Part shown: in pieces, positions 34,786 to 43,993 of the stretch
Layout of the letters: every line of letters begins with the position of its first letter
Position numbering within the stretch: the first letter of the stretch is position 1
NCBI GenBank assembly: GCA_017405805.1
Contig: JAFQZU010000038.1
Span: forward strand, 1 to 64,000
Length of the DNA: 64,000 nucleotides
Direction of reading: 5' to 3'
DNA from: Lachnospiraceae bacterium
GTDB lineage: Bacteria; Bacillota; Clostridia; Lachnospirales; Lachnospiraceae
Notes under the pieces: generated by a model
Databases searched by the model: none
What the model saw: only the letters and a program-made list of their open reading frames with translations
Told to the model about the DNA's origin: nothing
Program-made: the position numbers and the translations under genes

Positions 34786-36717
34786 CTACCTCAAAAGCCC
34801 CGTCTCCTCATCAAACCGGTAGATCTCCTCTTCCTCCGGTCCCTCCGGATCCGCGAAGGCGCTTCCGAAGTCCTCCCGGAACGCGTCATTGAGCCGGTAC
34901 ACGGCGACATAATCATAGTCTTTCGCCTCTGCCAGCCATTCCTCTTTTGAGCACTGCCAGGTCGTCGTATCCGTCGAGTAAGCAGGCTTGCCGACGCTGA
35001 AATGTCCGTAGGGAAGCTCCGTATCCACCGGATCTGTCAGGTAGCGGAGCGCATAGTAGTCCTCCCCGATGCCGCCCTGGATGATCAGATAGACGCGGGC
35101 GCCTTCTCCGCACTCCTCCACGATCCGCTCCGCGAAGTCCGTGAACTCCTCACGCTTTTCCGAAGACTCTTTGACGTAATCTCCGTTGAGGAGTTTTTTG
35201 ACGCTGAGCGTGCTGCTGCACACGAGGACTGCCGAGAGGCATACGGCGGTGAAAAGACCTGCTTTTTCGCGGTGATACCGGAACATGAAGCAGAGCGCCG
35301 CGGCCAGAGAGCACAAAAGGACCACCAGGATCACCGTGTTCATGTAGCGGTCATAGCTTGCCAGCCGCTCCGCTTCCTCGTCCGTAAAGGAATTGAACAC
35401 ATAGATGGCCCCGATGAAATAAATGTACAGGATCTCCATGACGACGAGCACGGCCGCCGCCGCCCTTCTGCCCGCCATTTCCTTCCCGGTCTCCTGCGCC
35501 GTTTCCTTCCCGGTCTCCTTCCCCGTCTCTTCCCCCCTGACGATGAGGCGGAAGATGAGATAGAGGCCGAGAACGCCTGCCACGACCAGGAAGAAATAGT
35601 TCACGGCCGCATCCGTGTTGGCGATCCGGACGAAGGGCGTAAAGAGGGCTTCCTTGAAGTTTTCCAGCACTTCGAAGCGGGGCGCCTCCTCGTCCCTCGT
35701 GAAAAAGATGCGGGTATATTCGATGATATCCACCTTGTTGGAGAACTGCACCGCCCTGCCCGAAGCTTTTACGACGGCGCTCCAGGATAGCTTGGCAGCT
35801 GCCGCCGCCAGGGCGGGAAGGGCAAGACGAAGTGTGCGGAGGCTGATCTTTTTTCCTTCTTTTTTCGCGAAGACAGCCCGGACCGCATACGCCGCCGCCA
35901 GAAAAGCGGCAAAAAACAGCCCCGAATCCTTGGTCAGCGTAAGCATCGCGCAGGTGAGAGAAAGGAAAACCGCAAGGAAGGGCCCGTCCTCATCCGTCAG
36001 AAGCGCAGCAAAACCGGCCGCCGCCGCCGTGGCCAGAAAACCGTCGATCAGCACGAGCGAATAGTAATAGCTGTACAAAAAGAGCGGCGCGATAAACAGG
36101 ACGGCCGCGCAGGCTGCCCGATGAGAAATCTTCCGGGCAGGGATCCGCTCCAGCATCCCCGCGATCAGCGCCGCGCAGAATACACGGTAGGCGACGATGA
36201 CTCTCCACTCCATGAATTCCCCCTCTCCGGTGAGGGCGCCGATCTTCAGGAAAAGATACTGAAAGAGCGCCATGCCGGGGGGATAGGAAGGAAAGAGCGA
36301 CCGGGGGGACCACAGCGCAAACGCGTTGGTCCTGTAAATGATCCGCACACACTCTCCCCAGTGGGTAAACTCGTCGTAGGAAATGAAAAACGCATCTTTA
36401 AGACAGAGGCAGAACAGGACGGAAGCCGCCGCGAAGGTGACAAACGTGCCGGTGAAAAAGCGCCTCGCGATCGCAGCCCGCTCTCCGGTCCGGATCACCC
36501 TGACTGCCGCGAGCACCCACAGCAGCGCCGCCGCCGCGCAGACCGCATACATGCCGGTTCTGAGGAATCCCGCGGCACCGAAGCAGTACATGACCAGGAC
36601 CGCCCCCATACAGGTAACGGGCAGAACTTCTCCATATCGTTTTTGAAACCGTGCGCAGGCATAAGCACTTCCGGATGAGAGCACGATCAGAAGAAGGATC
36701 AGCGACAGCATATCCAC
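34786..36717 (-). CDS. Polytopic GT-C-like membrane glycosyltransferase
   Basis: 643 residues with about 13 hydrophobic helices and a C-terminal soluble region (~510-643). The first large extracytoplasmic loop has ISYDEFTHWGECVRIIY; an Asp-Glu pair there is where GT-C enzymes bind the lipid-phosphate sugar. LWSPRSLFPSYPPGMALFQYL follows. A short GKETGKETAQETGKE linker has 12-bp DNA repeats. It probably moves a sugar from a polyprenyl-phosphate donor onto an extracytoplasmic acceptor (inference). It lies 17 bp after the Pce-like gene and likely shares its transcript. Confidence 0.7.
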   Translation of the reverse strand: MDMLSLILLLIVLSSGSAYACARFQKRYGEVLPVTCMGAVLVMYCFGAAGFLRTGMYAVCAAAALLWVLAAVRVIRTGERAAIARRFFTGTFVTFAAASVLFCLCLKDAFFISYDEFTHWGECVRIIYRTNAFALWSPRSLFPSYPPGMALFQYLFLKIGALTGEGEFMEWRVIVAYRVFCAALIAGMLERIPARKISHRAACAAVLFIAPLFLYSYYYSLVLIDGFLATAAAAGFAALLTDEDGPFLAVFLSLTCAMLTLTKDSGLFFAAFLAAAYAVRAVFAKKEGKKISLRTLRLALPALAAAAAKLSWSAVVKASGRAVQFSNKVDIIEYTRIFFTRDEEAPRFEVLENFKEALFTPFVRIANTDAAVNYFFLVVAGVLGLYLIFRLIVRGEETGKETGKETAQETGKEMAGRRAAAAVLVVMEILYIYFIGAIYVFNSFTDEEAERLASYDRYMNTVILVVLLCSLAAALCFMFRYHREKAGLFTAVCLSAVLVCSSTLSVKKLLNGDYVKESSEKREEFTDFAERIVEECGEGARVYLIIQGGIGEDYYALRYLTDPVDTELPYGHFSVGKPAYSTDTTTWQCSKEEWLAEAKDYDYVAVYRLNDAFREDFGSAFADPEGPEEEEIYRFDEETGLLR

Positions 36718-36734
36718 CTCTTACATAACTGTTT

Positions 36735-39518
36735 TTACTGTCTGATTCCGTAGGCGTTCAGAGTGTAGGTCTTGCCGCCGACTGTGACAGTCGTGTTTTT
36801 GAGCATGACGCCGGCACTGTTCAGGTAATAAGTACTGCTGCCCAGTGTCAGCCAGCCCGTCTGCATGGCGCCGCTGGCGTCGGGATAATACCAGTTTCCG
36901 CCGATCTGCTTCCAGCCCGGTCCGCTCACCATGATGCCGTAGCCGTCGACATAGTAGTGCTTCCCGCCCGTCGTCACCCAGGCGTTTTTCTGCATGACGC
37001 CGTTGGTCCCGAAATAGTACCAGTCAGCGCCGATCTGCTTCCAACCGGTATTCGCGGACCCGTTAGCCCTCATGTAATACCAGTTTCCGCCGATCTGCCT
37101 CCAGCCGGCGCCCCTCTGCAGGATGCCGTAGCCATCCAGGTAATAGATGTATTTGCCGACCTTGATCAGCCCCTTCTGCATGACGCCGGTGCTGCTGAAG
37201 TGATACATGTCATTGCCCAGCTTCAGCCAGCCCGTATGCACGGTGCCGTCCTTGAAATAATACCAGTTTCCGCCGATCTGCTTCCAGCCGGCGCCGGTCT
37301 GCAGCACGCCGTAGCTGTCCAGATAGTAGAGTTTTCCGCCGATCTTGGTGACGCCCTTCTGCATGACGCCGGAGGCGGAGAAATAATACTTTTTGCCGCT
37401 CAGGGTCAGCCAGCCGGTCTTTACCTTGTTGGTGCTGGTGATGTAGAACCAGTTTTTGCCGATCTGCACCCAGCCCTTCTGGCACATCTCGCCGCTGCTG
37501 TTGAAGGCATAGGTGCGGCCGCTCAGCGTCAGCTTGCAGTTCTTCTGCATGACGCCGTAGCCGTTCATGTAATACCACTTGCCGCCGAGCTGCTTCCAGC
37601 CCTTTTGCATGACGCCGCTGCTGTTCATGTAGTACCAATTGCCGCCGACCTGCGTCCATCCGGTCGCCATCCTGTATGTGCCGTCAAAATAGTACCAGCT
37701 CGAACCGATCTGCTTCCACCCCTTCACGGGCTTGCCGTCGTCTCCCACATAGATCTTGCTGGGCTTGCCGGAGGCGTCAGCATACCAGGTGCTCCAGCCC
37801 TTTACCTGCTGCGCTTTCCAGTAGATCGGCGTGCCGTACTGGTTGTCGGCCGTACGGTTGTAGATCTTGATGGTTTTGCCGGAAAAGTCCGCGACCAGCG
37901 CCGCGCTGGCTTCGCTGGTACGATACGTGGTCGTCCCGATGGAATCCAGATAAGCGTTGAAATTGGCCCCGTTCTCCGGCTGCAGCTTGGTGGAGCGGGT
38001 CGAGATCACCGCATACTTCGGCTTCAGGGTCGCGAGGGTCTTTGCGCCCGTACTTCCTGCGTAGCCGTGATGACCGATCTTATATAATGTAGTGTTTGTC
38101 GTCTTCTCATTGCGGACGATCGCGTCGATGACCCTGTCCTCCGTGCCGCCTGCCAGCTGCATATCCGCCATCAGCACCGCGCGGGCGCCGTCCTTTTCCA
38201 CGGTGGCAACGATGCTGTTGAGGTTTTCGTTGGTGCCGGAAACCTTATACAGGTTGTAGAGCCGGATCATCAGATTGCCCATAGTAAAGGCGATGTTGTC
38301 GCCTATGGAATCCGCGGTATCCTTTACCAGCGTCGCACCCAGCTTATTCATGACAGTCTGGGAGGGAGAGGATGTATCGAGGAGCTGGACATTCCTGGCC
38401 TTCATCGCGTTCAGCGCCACGTCGGAGTAGTAATCATTGTGCCAGCCGGCGTCCTCCGTGGTCCCCGTATAATTCTTGTAGATGTAGACGGAGCTGCTGT
38501 CCATGAATCCGGCGTTTGCAATGTCCGTCACGCCGCCGATATGGTCGGAATGCGTATGGGTCACCACCATGAAGGCCAGATGCTTGATGCCGAGCGTCAT
38601 CAGATAGCTCACCACGTTCTTCCCGTTGGCATTCGATACTGTATATTCCGGATATTTATTGTTGACGCCGGACGGATGGGAGGTGTCGATCAGGCCGTAG
38701 ATGCCGTTGCTCTCCACCAGCGTCGCGTCGCTGGAATCGCCGTTTGTCTTGAGGGAGATAAAGTGGAGCCGGTCCACGGTCCTTCCGGCCATCGCAGTGG
38801 CAAAGGCTTCCGGAACCGTCGTCGCCGTCGTCGCGGCAAAAGGCGCCGCCAGCAGCATTTCGCTCGACGCACCGACCTCTGCTTTAGCCTTCGGTGCTTC
38901 CTCTGCAGGTGCGGTTTCTTCCGCAGGCGCGGTTTCTTCCGCCGCAGCCTCCTCTGCAGGCGCAGATTCCACGCTCACTTCTGCAGATTCCTCCGCAGTC
39001 TCTTCCATTGCTGCGTTCTCTTCCGCTGCCGCAGTCTCTTCCGCTGCTGCGGTCTCTTCCACTGCTGTAGTCTCTTCCGCTGCCGAAGTTTCTTCCACTG
39101 TGGCAGTCTCTTCCGCTGCCGCAGTCTCTTCCGCTGCCGCAGTCTCTTCCGCTGCCGCAGTCTCTTCCGCTGCCGCAGTCTCCTCCGCAGGCACAGCTTC
39201 CCCGCTCTCCTCTGCGGGCGCCTCTTCCGAACTTACAGCCTCCGTTTCAGGCGATTCTTCCGAAGCCGCCGTCTCCGGTGCAGTTACAGCCTCCTCTGCG
39301 GGCGCCTCTTCCGAAGCTGCCGTCTCCGGTGCAGAGATACTCTGCGCCGGGCTGTCCTGTACGATTTCCTCAGGTTCTGCGGTCTCAGGCGCTTCCGCCA
39401 CAGCCCCGCTCAGCACTTCCGCCGGTCCCTCAGCCGCCAGAACCGCGAGCGGCTCTGCCGTCACCATCAACATTGCCAGCAGCGCCGGCAAAAACACATT
39501 CCTGATAATCTTCTTCAT
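36735..39518 (-). CDS. Pce-like secreted metallo-beta-lactamase protein with choline-binding-type repeats
   Basis: 927 residues from ATG 39518 (GAGGAG upstream; a start 15 codons earlier is poorer). Signal peptide about 1-29. Residues about 40-230 are Ala/Glu/Thr-rich, with EETAAA-type six-residue repeats. The metallo-beta-lactamase domain (about 250-560) has TLVESNGIYGLIDT, VVTHTHSDHIGG near 318 and IGHHGYAG near 483; the zinc-site layout and domain order resemble pneumococcal phosphorylcholine esterase Pce. The C-terminal ~350 residues are about 17 GW-x-WYY repeats. It may cleave a phospho-substituent from surface glycan while held to the wall. The low-complexity part is N-terminal here but C-terminal in the protein at 30265. 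Confidence 0.86.
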   Translation of the reverse strand: MKKIIRNVFLPALLAMLMVTAEPLAVLAAEGPAEVLSGAVAEAPETAEPEEIVQDSPAQSISAPETAASEEAPAEEAVTAPETAASEESPETEAVSSEEAPAEESGEAVPAEETAAAEETAAAEETAAAEETAAAEETATVEETSAAEETTAVEETAAAEETAAAEENAAMEETAEESAEVSVESAPAEEAAAEETAPAEETAPAEEAPKAKAEVGASSEMLLAAPFAATTATTVPEAFATAMAGRTVDRLHFISLKTNGDSSDATLVESNGIYGLIDTSHPSGVNNKYPEYTVSNANGKNVVSYLMTLGIKHLAFMVVTHTHSDHIGGVTDIANAGFMDSSSVYIYKNYTGTTEDAGWHNDYYSDVALNAMKARNVQLLDTSSPSQTVMNKLGATLVKDTADSIGDNIAFTMGNLMIRLYNLYKVSGTNENLNSIVATVEKDGARAVLMADMQLAGGTEDRVIDAIVRNEKTTNTTLYKIGHHGYAGSTGAKTLATLKPKYAVISTRSTKLQPENGANFNAYLDSIGTTTYRTSEASAALVADFSGKTIKIYNRTADNQYGTPIYWKAQQVKGWSTWYADASGKPSKIYVGDDGKPVKGWKQIGSSWYYFDGTYRMATGWTQVGGNWYYMNSSGVMQKGWKQLGGKWYYMNGYGVMQKNCKLTLSGRTYAFNSSGEMCQKGWVQIGKNWFYITSTNKVKTGWLTLSGKKYYFSASGVMQKGVTKIGGKLYYLDSYGVLQTGAGWKQIGGNWYYFKDGTVHTGWLKLGNDMYHFSSTGVMQKGLIKVGKYIYYLDGYGILQRGAGWRQIGGNWYYMRANGSANTGWKQIGADWYYFGTNGVMQKNAWVTTGGKHYYVDGYGIMVSGPGWKQIGGNWYYPDASGAMQTGWLTLGSSTYYLNSAGVMLKNTTVTVGGKTYTLNAYGIRQ
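39018..39190. repeat. 18-bp in-frame tandem repeats
   Basis: The unit GCAGTCTCTTCCGCTGCC, read on the minus strand as part of EETAAA, is repeated about nine times with few changes. The last four copies (about 39110-39181) are identical. In-frame units of this kind can change number by slippage without breaking the gene. Confidence 0.8.
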
Positions 39519-39622
39519 ACACTCCTCAATTCCATGGGGTTCCGTTACACCGTGATTTGCCATTTAATTAACAACAACTTATCACTTTTGTAACATTTCG
39601 TCAATATTTTCGTATTCTTTCT

Positions 39623-40663
39623 TTATTCCCCTGCGACCCGCTTCTTATAGAACAGGCGCATGGCAGCAAAAACGGGATAACTCCCTCTCACAAGGCCCCT
39701 CACCATGGTGTACCGCCTGCAGGCCTCCTCATACAGCGCGGGATACGCCCGAAGCTTTTCACTCCAGGCCCTGCAGCGGGCAAAGGCCTCCCGGGCATCT
39801 GGATAGACGATGTAATTGCCCATCTGGAAGAGCACGATCCTGCACAGCTGGTCCGTAAGGCATGCTTTTACGGGTGCGGACAGGCCGGTTTCCTTCCGGC
39901 GATAAGCTTCTGCGAGGCGCAGCAGCACGCTCTCCGCGTCCGTCCAGTGGCGGATCCGTCCCTGCAAGCTGACGCTCTGTCCCTCGTCGCCCATCCTGTA
40001 GCAGTAGATGGGGGCGGGATATCTCGTGATCGTCTCCGCGTAAAGGAGCGGGAAGAATACATACTCGTTGTCCGTGTAAAACAGCTTTTCCGACAGCGTG
40101 ACGCCGTGCTCCTTAAGGAGATCGGTCCGGATGGCCAGCTCGTGCAGATGGATCTCCTGCAGCGTGCCCTCCTTCAGCTCCGAGAGGGGGATCCCCGCGC
40201 CTCCCGGCCGCTCCTCTTTTCCGGACCACGCGGACCCTTCTTTCACCTGGAAGCGGTGCCGGTCCATGTCCAGTGTTTTGCCGGTCATATAGACTTTGTT
40301 GTAGGGCGTCAGCACGAGGTCCGCTTCCGCCTCCGCCAGAAAATCAAGATATCCGCGCATATTGATCTTCTGGAACCAGTCGTCGCCGTCGAGCTGGCGG
40401 AAATAGCGCCCCGTGGCGTGGAGAATCCCGTAGTTGAGCGTGGAGCCGTACCCGCCGTTTTCCTTGTGCACCGGGATCACCGTCTCCGGATACCGGGCCG
40501 CGTACTCTTTCGCGATCTCCAGGGTCTCGTCCTTTCCGCCGTCGTCGATCACAAAGATCTCCAGGTCCTTTGCCAGATCCCCGCCCAAAAGGGAATCCAG
40601 CGTATTGCGGATATATTTTCCGACCTGGTAGGCCGCTATGGATATAGTCAGGATCTTCTGCAT
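39623..40663 (-). CDS. Family 2 glycosyltransferase
   Basis: 346 residues. GT-A fold start ILTISIAAYQVGKYI, nucleotide site FVIDDGGKDETLE, acceptor/metal motif QLDGDDWF. Family 2 inverting transferase adding one sugar to a lipid-linked intermediate in the cytoplasm. Last gene of the rhamnan-type operon, 10 bp after the next gene. Donor and linkage not predictable from sequence. Confidence 0.85.
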   Translation of the reverse strand: MQKILTISIAAYQVGKYIRNTLDSLLGGDLAKDLEIFVIDDGGKDETLEIAKEYAARYPETVIPVHKENGGYGSTLNYGILHATGRYFRQLDGDDWFQKINMRGYLDFLAEAEADLVLTPYNKVYMTGKTLDMDRHRFQVKEGSAWSGKEERPGGAGIPLSELKEGTLQEIHLHELAIRTDLLKEHGVTLSEKLFYTDNEYVFFPLLYAETITRYPAPIYCYRMGDEGQSVSLQGRIRHWTDAESVLLRLAEAYRRKETGLSAPVKACLTDQLCRIVLFQMGNYIVYPDAREAFARCRAWSEKLRAYPALYEEACRRYTMVRGLVRGSYPVFAAMRLFYKKRVAGE

Positions 40664-40673
40664 TGTCTCTTCC

Positions 40674-41747
40674 TCACAGCTTTTCGATCAGCGCGGTCAT
40701 CTGGTCCGCCCTGGCGCTCCAACCGTTCTCACGCAGGAAAGCTTCCCTCTCCGCGTTTCCGTAAGGGACCGCGGGATCTTCCAGCATACTGCGGATGGCG
40801 CCGCAGTAGGATTCCTCATCCGTATAGAAGCGGACAAAATCCCCGAAGCGCTCCACTTCCTTGTAGCGCACGCAGAGTATGTTCCTGTCAAAATTGATGT
40901 ACTCATAGAGCTTGACCGGATCCACCGCCTCGATGATCTCATTGACATGGAAGGGCATGATATAGCAGTCCGCGTCGGCAGTCGCCTCCCCCAGCCTGTC
41001 ATGTTCCACGGTCCCGATATAGCGGATCCTCTCGTGCTGCGGGACCGGGACTTTGGCCGGGCCGGCCAGCAGGTATTCGATCTCGGGAAAGACCTCCAGG
41101 CTCCTGAGGACCAGGTCAAAATCAAACCAGGTGTCGATGGTGCCGAAATAGCAGAGCGTAAAGGGCTTTCCTTCCCTGCGGCCCGCGTCCTCCCGGGGCG
41201 GCAGGATCTCCCCGCCGAATCCGTTCCGGACCACATGGATCCGCTCCGCCGTGTTTTTCCCGTAGCGGGCGATCAGGGACTCCCTGAGCTTTGCACTGCT
41301 GGCGAAAATCAGGTCCGCTCTTTTTACGAGCGCGCCCTCATCCCGCAGCGTCCGGCGCCGCAGCCATTCTTCCCCGCTGAAAGCATAGTAGTCGTCCATG
41401 CAGTCGTAGATCACGCGGCCTTTGAATTTTGACACGGTGCCGACCATCTCGGGCCGGGTGATAAAGACATAGTCCGGATCCTCTTTCCCTATGATCTTAG
41501 CGAAGCGGGACCGCACCCAGGCCTCGTTGACCTGATGCAGCTTTCTGGAGCGCCCGATCAGCGGGATCACCTTCACCGGAAGGAGCTTCTCCCCCCTGGT
41601 CTCCCGCTGCTGCAGCCCTTTCCGGTTGTAGCGGTACTGGTAGACGATCGTGGTGTCGAACCGCTTCGACAGCTCCTCTGCGATGAAGTGGGGGCGCTGC
41701 TTGATCCAGTTCCACTCCACGTTCATCTGATAGACCATTTTTTTCAT
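40674..41747 (-). CDS. TuaH-like family 1/4 glycosyltransferase
   Basis: 357 residues with GT-B features: N-terminal WNWIKQRPHFIAEELSKRF, VIYDCMDDYYAFSG in the middle and a C-terminal region with YLLAGP and EAVDPVKLYEYI before RNILCVRY. It resembles teichuronic-acid-type (TuaH) transferases using nucleotide sugars. It sits between wecB and the family 2 enzyme. Sugar unknown. Confidence 0.8.
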   Translation of the reverse strand: MKKMVYQMNVEWNWIKQRPHFIAEELSKRFDTTIVYQYRYNRKGLQQRETRGEKLLPVKVIPLIGRSRKLHQVNEAWVRSRFAKIIGKEDPDYVFITRPEMVGTVSKFKGRVIYDCMDDYYAFSGEEWLRRRTLRDEGALVKRADLIFASSAKLRESLIARYGKNTAERIHVVRNGFGGEILPPREDAGRREGKPFTLCYFGTIDTWFDFDLVLRSLEVFPEIEYLLAGPAKVPVPQHERIRYIGTVEHDRLGEATADADCYIMPFHVNEIIEAVDPVKLYEYINFDRNILCVRYKEVERFGDFVRFYTDEESYCGAIRSMLEDPAVPYGNAEREAFLRENGWSARADQMTALIEKL

Positions 41748-41775
41748 AGGATTCTCCCATCGTAAAAAGCGACCT

Positions 41776-42873
41776 TCACAGGGTCTCTTCGAGTATTCTC
41801 ACGATCCGCTCGCTGGCGTGCCCGTCCCCGTAGGGATTGCTGGCCTGCGCCATCCTGCGGTAAGCCTCTTCGTCGTCCAGAAGCTCCTTGAAGTTGCGGT
41901 AGATGGTCTCCTCCTCCGTTCCCACGAGGCGCAGCGTTCCCGCCTTGATGCCCTCCGGTCTCTCGGTGGTGTCCCGCATGACCAGGACCGGCTTCCCGAG
42001 GCTGGGCGCCTCCTCCTGGATCCCGCCGCTGTCGGTCAGGATCAGGTGGCTCCTGGACATGAAGTTGTGGAAATCCACGACCTCCAGGGGCTCTATGATG
42101 TGGAACCGGTCGTCCCCGGCAAAAACGTCGGCGGCCGCCTGCCGCACCAGAGGATTCATGTGGATGGGATAGATGACCTTCAGATCGCCGTACTCGTCCA
42201 CGATCCGGCGGATGGCGCGGAACATCCTGTGCATGGGCTCTCCCAGATTCTCCCGGCGGTGTGCCGTGAGCAGGATCAGGCGGCTGCCTTTTGCCCACTC
42301 CAGCTCCGGATGGCTGTAGGATTCGCGCACCGTGGTCTTCAGGGCGTCGATGGCGGTATTCCCCGTCACATAGATGTGGGCGGGATCCTTTCCCTCACGG
42401 ACCAGATTGTCCCGCGACACCTCCGTGGGAGCGAAATTGTAGCGCGCAAGGATGCCCACCGCCTGGCGGTTGAACTCCTCGGGATAGGGGGAGTAGATAT
42501 TGTAGGTGCGCAGCCCCGCCTCGACGTGACCCACGGGGATCTGCAGATAGAAGCAGGCCAGGGCCGTGACGAAGGTGGTGGAAGTATCCCCGTGCACCAG
42601 CACGACGTCGGGTTTCTCCTTCTCCAGGACTTCCCTGATCTTCTCCAGGATGGACGTCGTCACGTCAAAAAGCGTCTGCCTGTCCTTCATGATGGCCAGA
42701 TCATAGTCCGGAACGACCCCGAAGGCGTGCAGCACCTGGTCCAGCATCTCCCGGTGCTGTCCCGAGACACAGACGACCGTCTCCAGATTCGGATTTCTTT
42801 TGAGCTCCCCGACCACGGGGCACATCTTGATGGCCTCCGGCCGCGTGCCGAATACTACCATTACTTTTTTCAT
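41776..42873 (-). CDS. wecB: UDP-N-acetylglucosamine 2-epimerase
   Basis: 365 residues from ATG 42873 (CGGAG upstream); a start 7 codons earlier overlaps the previous gene. FGTRPEAIKMCPV at the N-terminus, VHGDTSTT, HVEAGLRT, LLTAHRREN and LTDSGGIQEEAPSLG are all family hallmarks. It interconverts UDP-GlcNAc and UDP-ManNAc, so ManNAc may be part of the glycan or its linkage unit. Confidence 0.94.
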   Translation of the reverse strand: MKKVMVVFGTRPEAIKMCPVVGELKRNPNLETVVCVSGQHREMLDQVLHAFGVVPDYDLAIMKDRQTLFDVTTSILEKIREVLEKEKPDVVLVHGDTSTTFVTALACFYLQIPVGHVEAGLRTYNIYSPYPEEFNRQAVGILARYNFAPTEVSRDNLVREGKDPAHIYVTGNTAIDALKTTVRESYSHPELEWAKGSRLILLTAHRRENLGEPMHRMFRAIRRIVDEYGDLKVIYPIHMNPLVRQAAADVFAGDDRFHIIEPLEVVDFHNFMSRSHLILTDSGGIQEEAPSLGKPVLVMRDTTERPEGIKAGTLRLVGTEEETIYRNFKELLDDEEAYRRMAQASNPYGDGHASERIVRILEETL

Positions 42874-42886
42874 ATTTTCACTCCGT

Positions 42887-43864
42887 TCAAACACTGCCGG
42901 TCAGATACTTTTTATACATGCCGAGCGAGAGGATCAAGCACCGGCTGACGGTCTTTACGGGCTTTCCCCAATCCACCCTGTACTTTCTCACGACGGCCAA
43001 GGCAAAGGGGCCGCCCTCCAGGATCGCCCTGCGGATATTCCGAAGGCGCGCGCTGTCATAGCCCATGTCCCGCAGCCTGGAAATGACGATGAGGGACTGC
43101 GAATAGGTCAGCGCGTGGTCCTTCGCCAGCTTCTGCAGGTCCCGCATTCTTTCCAGCACCCTGGCCGGACCGTAGGAATACTTCTGGCCGGCGGTCACGT
43201 TTTCGCCGTGTCTTCGGTAGTGCATGGTGACCTGTCTGCTGTAGATCACGTCCCCCAGCACCGCCGCGAACTTGGCGTAATAGTTGTCGTGGGAGAGGAT
43301 CTTCGTCTCCTCTTTGTGCACATCCGGCGCCGGGACCGCCCTGAACAGCGCGTCGTTCATGATCGTGTTGCAGCCGAATACGATGTGCGAGAAGAAAAGG
43401 GACGCCTTGTTGACATAGCGGCAGCCCATGGCGTCTCCCACGCTGTCAAAGATCCGGTTTCCTTCTCCGTCAATGACATCCATGTCCGCAAAGGCGAGGG
43501 CCGGTTTTTTCGTTCCGGACAGGAGACCCGTCATCACTTCCAGCTTGTCGGGCAGCCACTCGTCGTCCTGGTCCGCAAAAAGATACCAGCGGTAGGGGCC
43601 CTTTTCCCTGCAGTAAGCGGCCAGTGCGTGAAAATTGCAGTAGGCGCCGTGGCAGCCGGTGGGATTTTCCCGGTAGGAGATCCTCTGATCCCGCCCGCAG
43701 TACTCCTGCAGGATGGCCTTTGTTCCGTCCGTGGATCCGTCGTCCTGGACCACCAGCTCCCAGTCCTCCATGGTCTGTGCGAGAATGCTGTCCAGCTGCT
43801 GCCGCAGGTAATGTTCCCCGTTGTAGACGGCCATCATGATCAGCGCCGACCTTTCCTTTATCAT
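42887..43864 (-). CDS. Family 2 glycosyltransferase (rhamnosyltransferase-like)
   Basis: 325 residues. IMMAVYNGEHYLRQQLDSIL, VVQDDGSTDGT, and LFADQDDEWLPDKLE match family 2 enzymes near dTDP-rhamnose genes. It probably adds rhamnose (inference). It overlaps none of its neighbours except 13 bp of spacing to wecB. A stem-loop separates it from the cytidylyltransferase gene upstream. Confidence 0.83.
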   Translation of the reverse strand: MIKERSALIMMAVYNGEHYLRQQLDSILAQTMEDWELVVQDDGSTDGTKAILQEYCGRDQRISYRENPTGCHGAYCNFHALAAYCREKGPYRWYLFADQDDEWLPDKLEVMTGLLSGTKKPALAFADMDVIDGEGNRIFDSVGDAMGCRYVNKASLFFSHIVFGCNTIMNDALFRAVPAPDVHKEETKILSHDNYYAKFAAVLGDVIYSRQVTMHYRRHGENVTAGQKYSYGPARVLERMRDLQKLAKDHALTYSQSLIVISRLRDMGYDSARLRNIRRAILEGGPFALAVVRKYRVDWGKPVKTVSRCLILSLGMYKKYLTGSV

Positions 43865-43916
43865 AAACAGTCCTCTCTTTGTCAGTTTTCCGGGAACATG
43901 CGAAAGCCTGCCGGCA

Positions 43917-43942
43917 CCGGCGAAACCGCTCCGGTTCGCCGG
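43917..43942. repeat. Inverted repeat inside the polysaccharide operon
   Basis: CCGGCGAAACCG-CTC-CGGTTCGCCGG, nearly perfect, in the 129-bp gap between the cytidylyltransferase and the family 2 transferase. There is no T run. It could be an internal attenuator or an mRNA-stabilising stem. Confidence 0.55.
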
Positions 43943-43993
43943 CGATCGGCAGACTTGATCTCCGATTACGATTATGACGATCCGATGGATCCC

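Noticed and set aside
38701-39555. Plus-strand Ser/Ala-rich ORF opposite the Pce-like gene
   Set aside because: Composition comes from the 18-bp repeats of the real minus-strand gene; no signal or start site.
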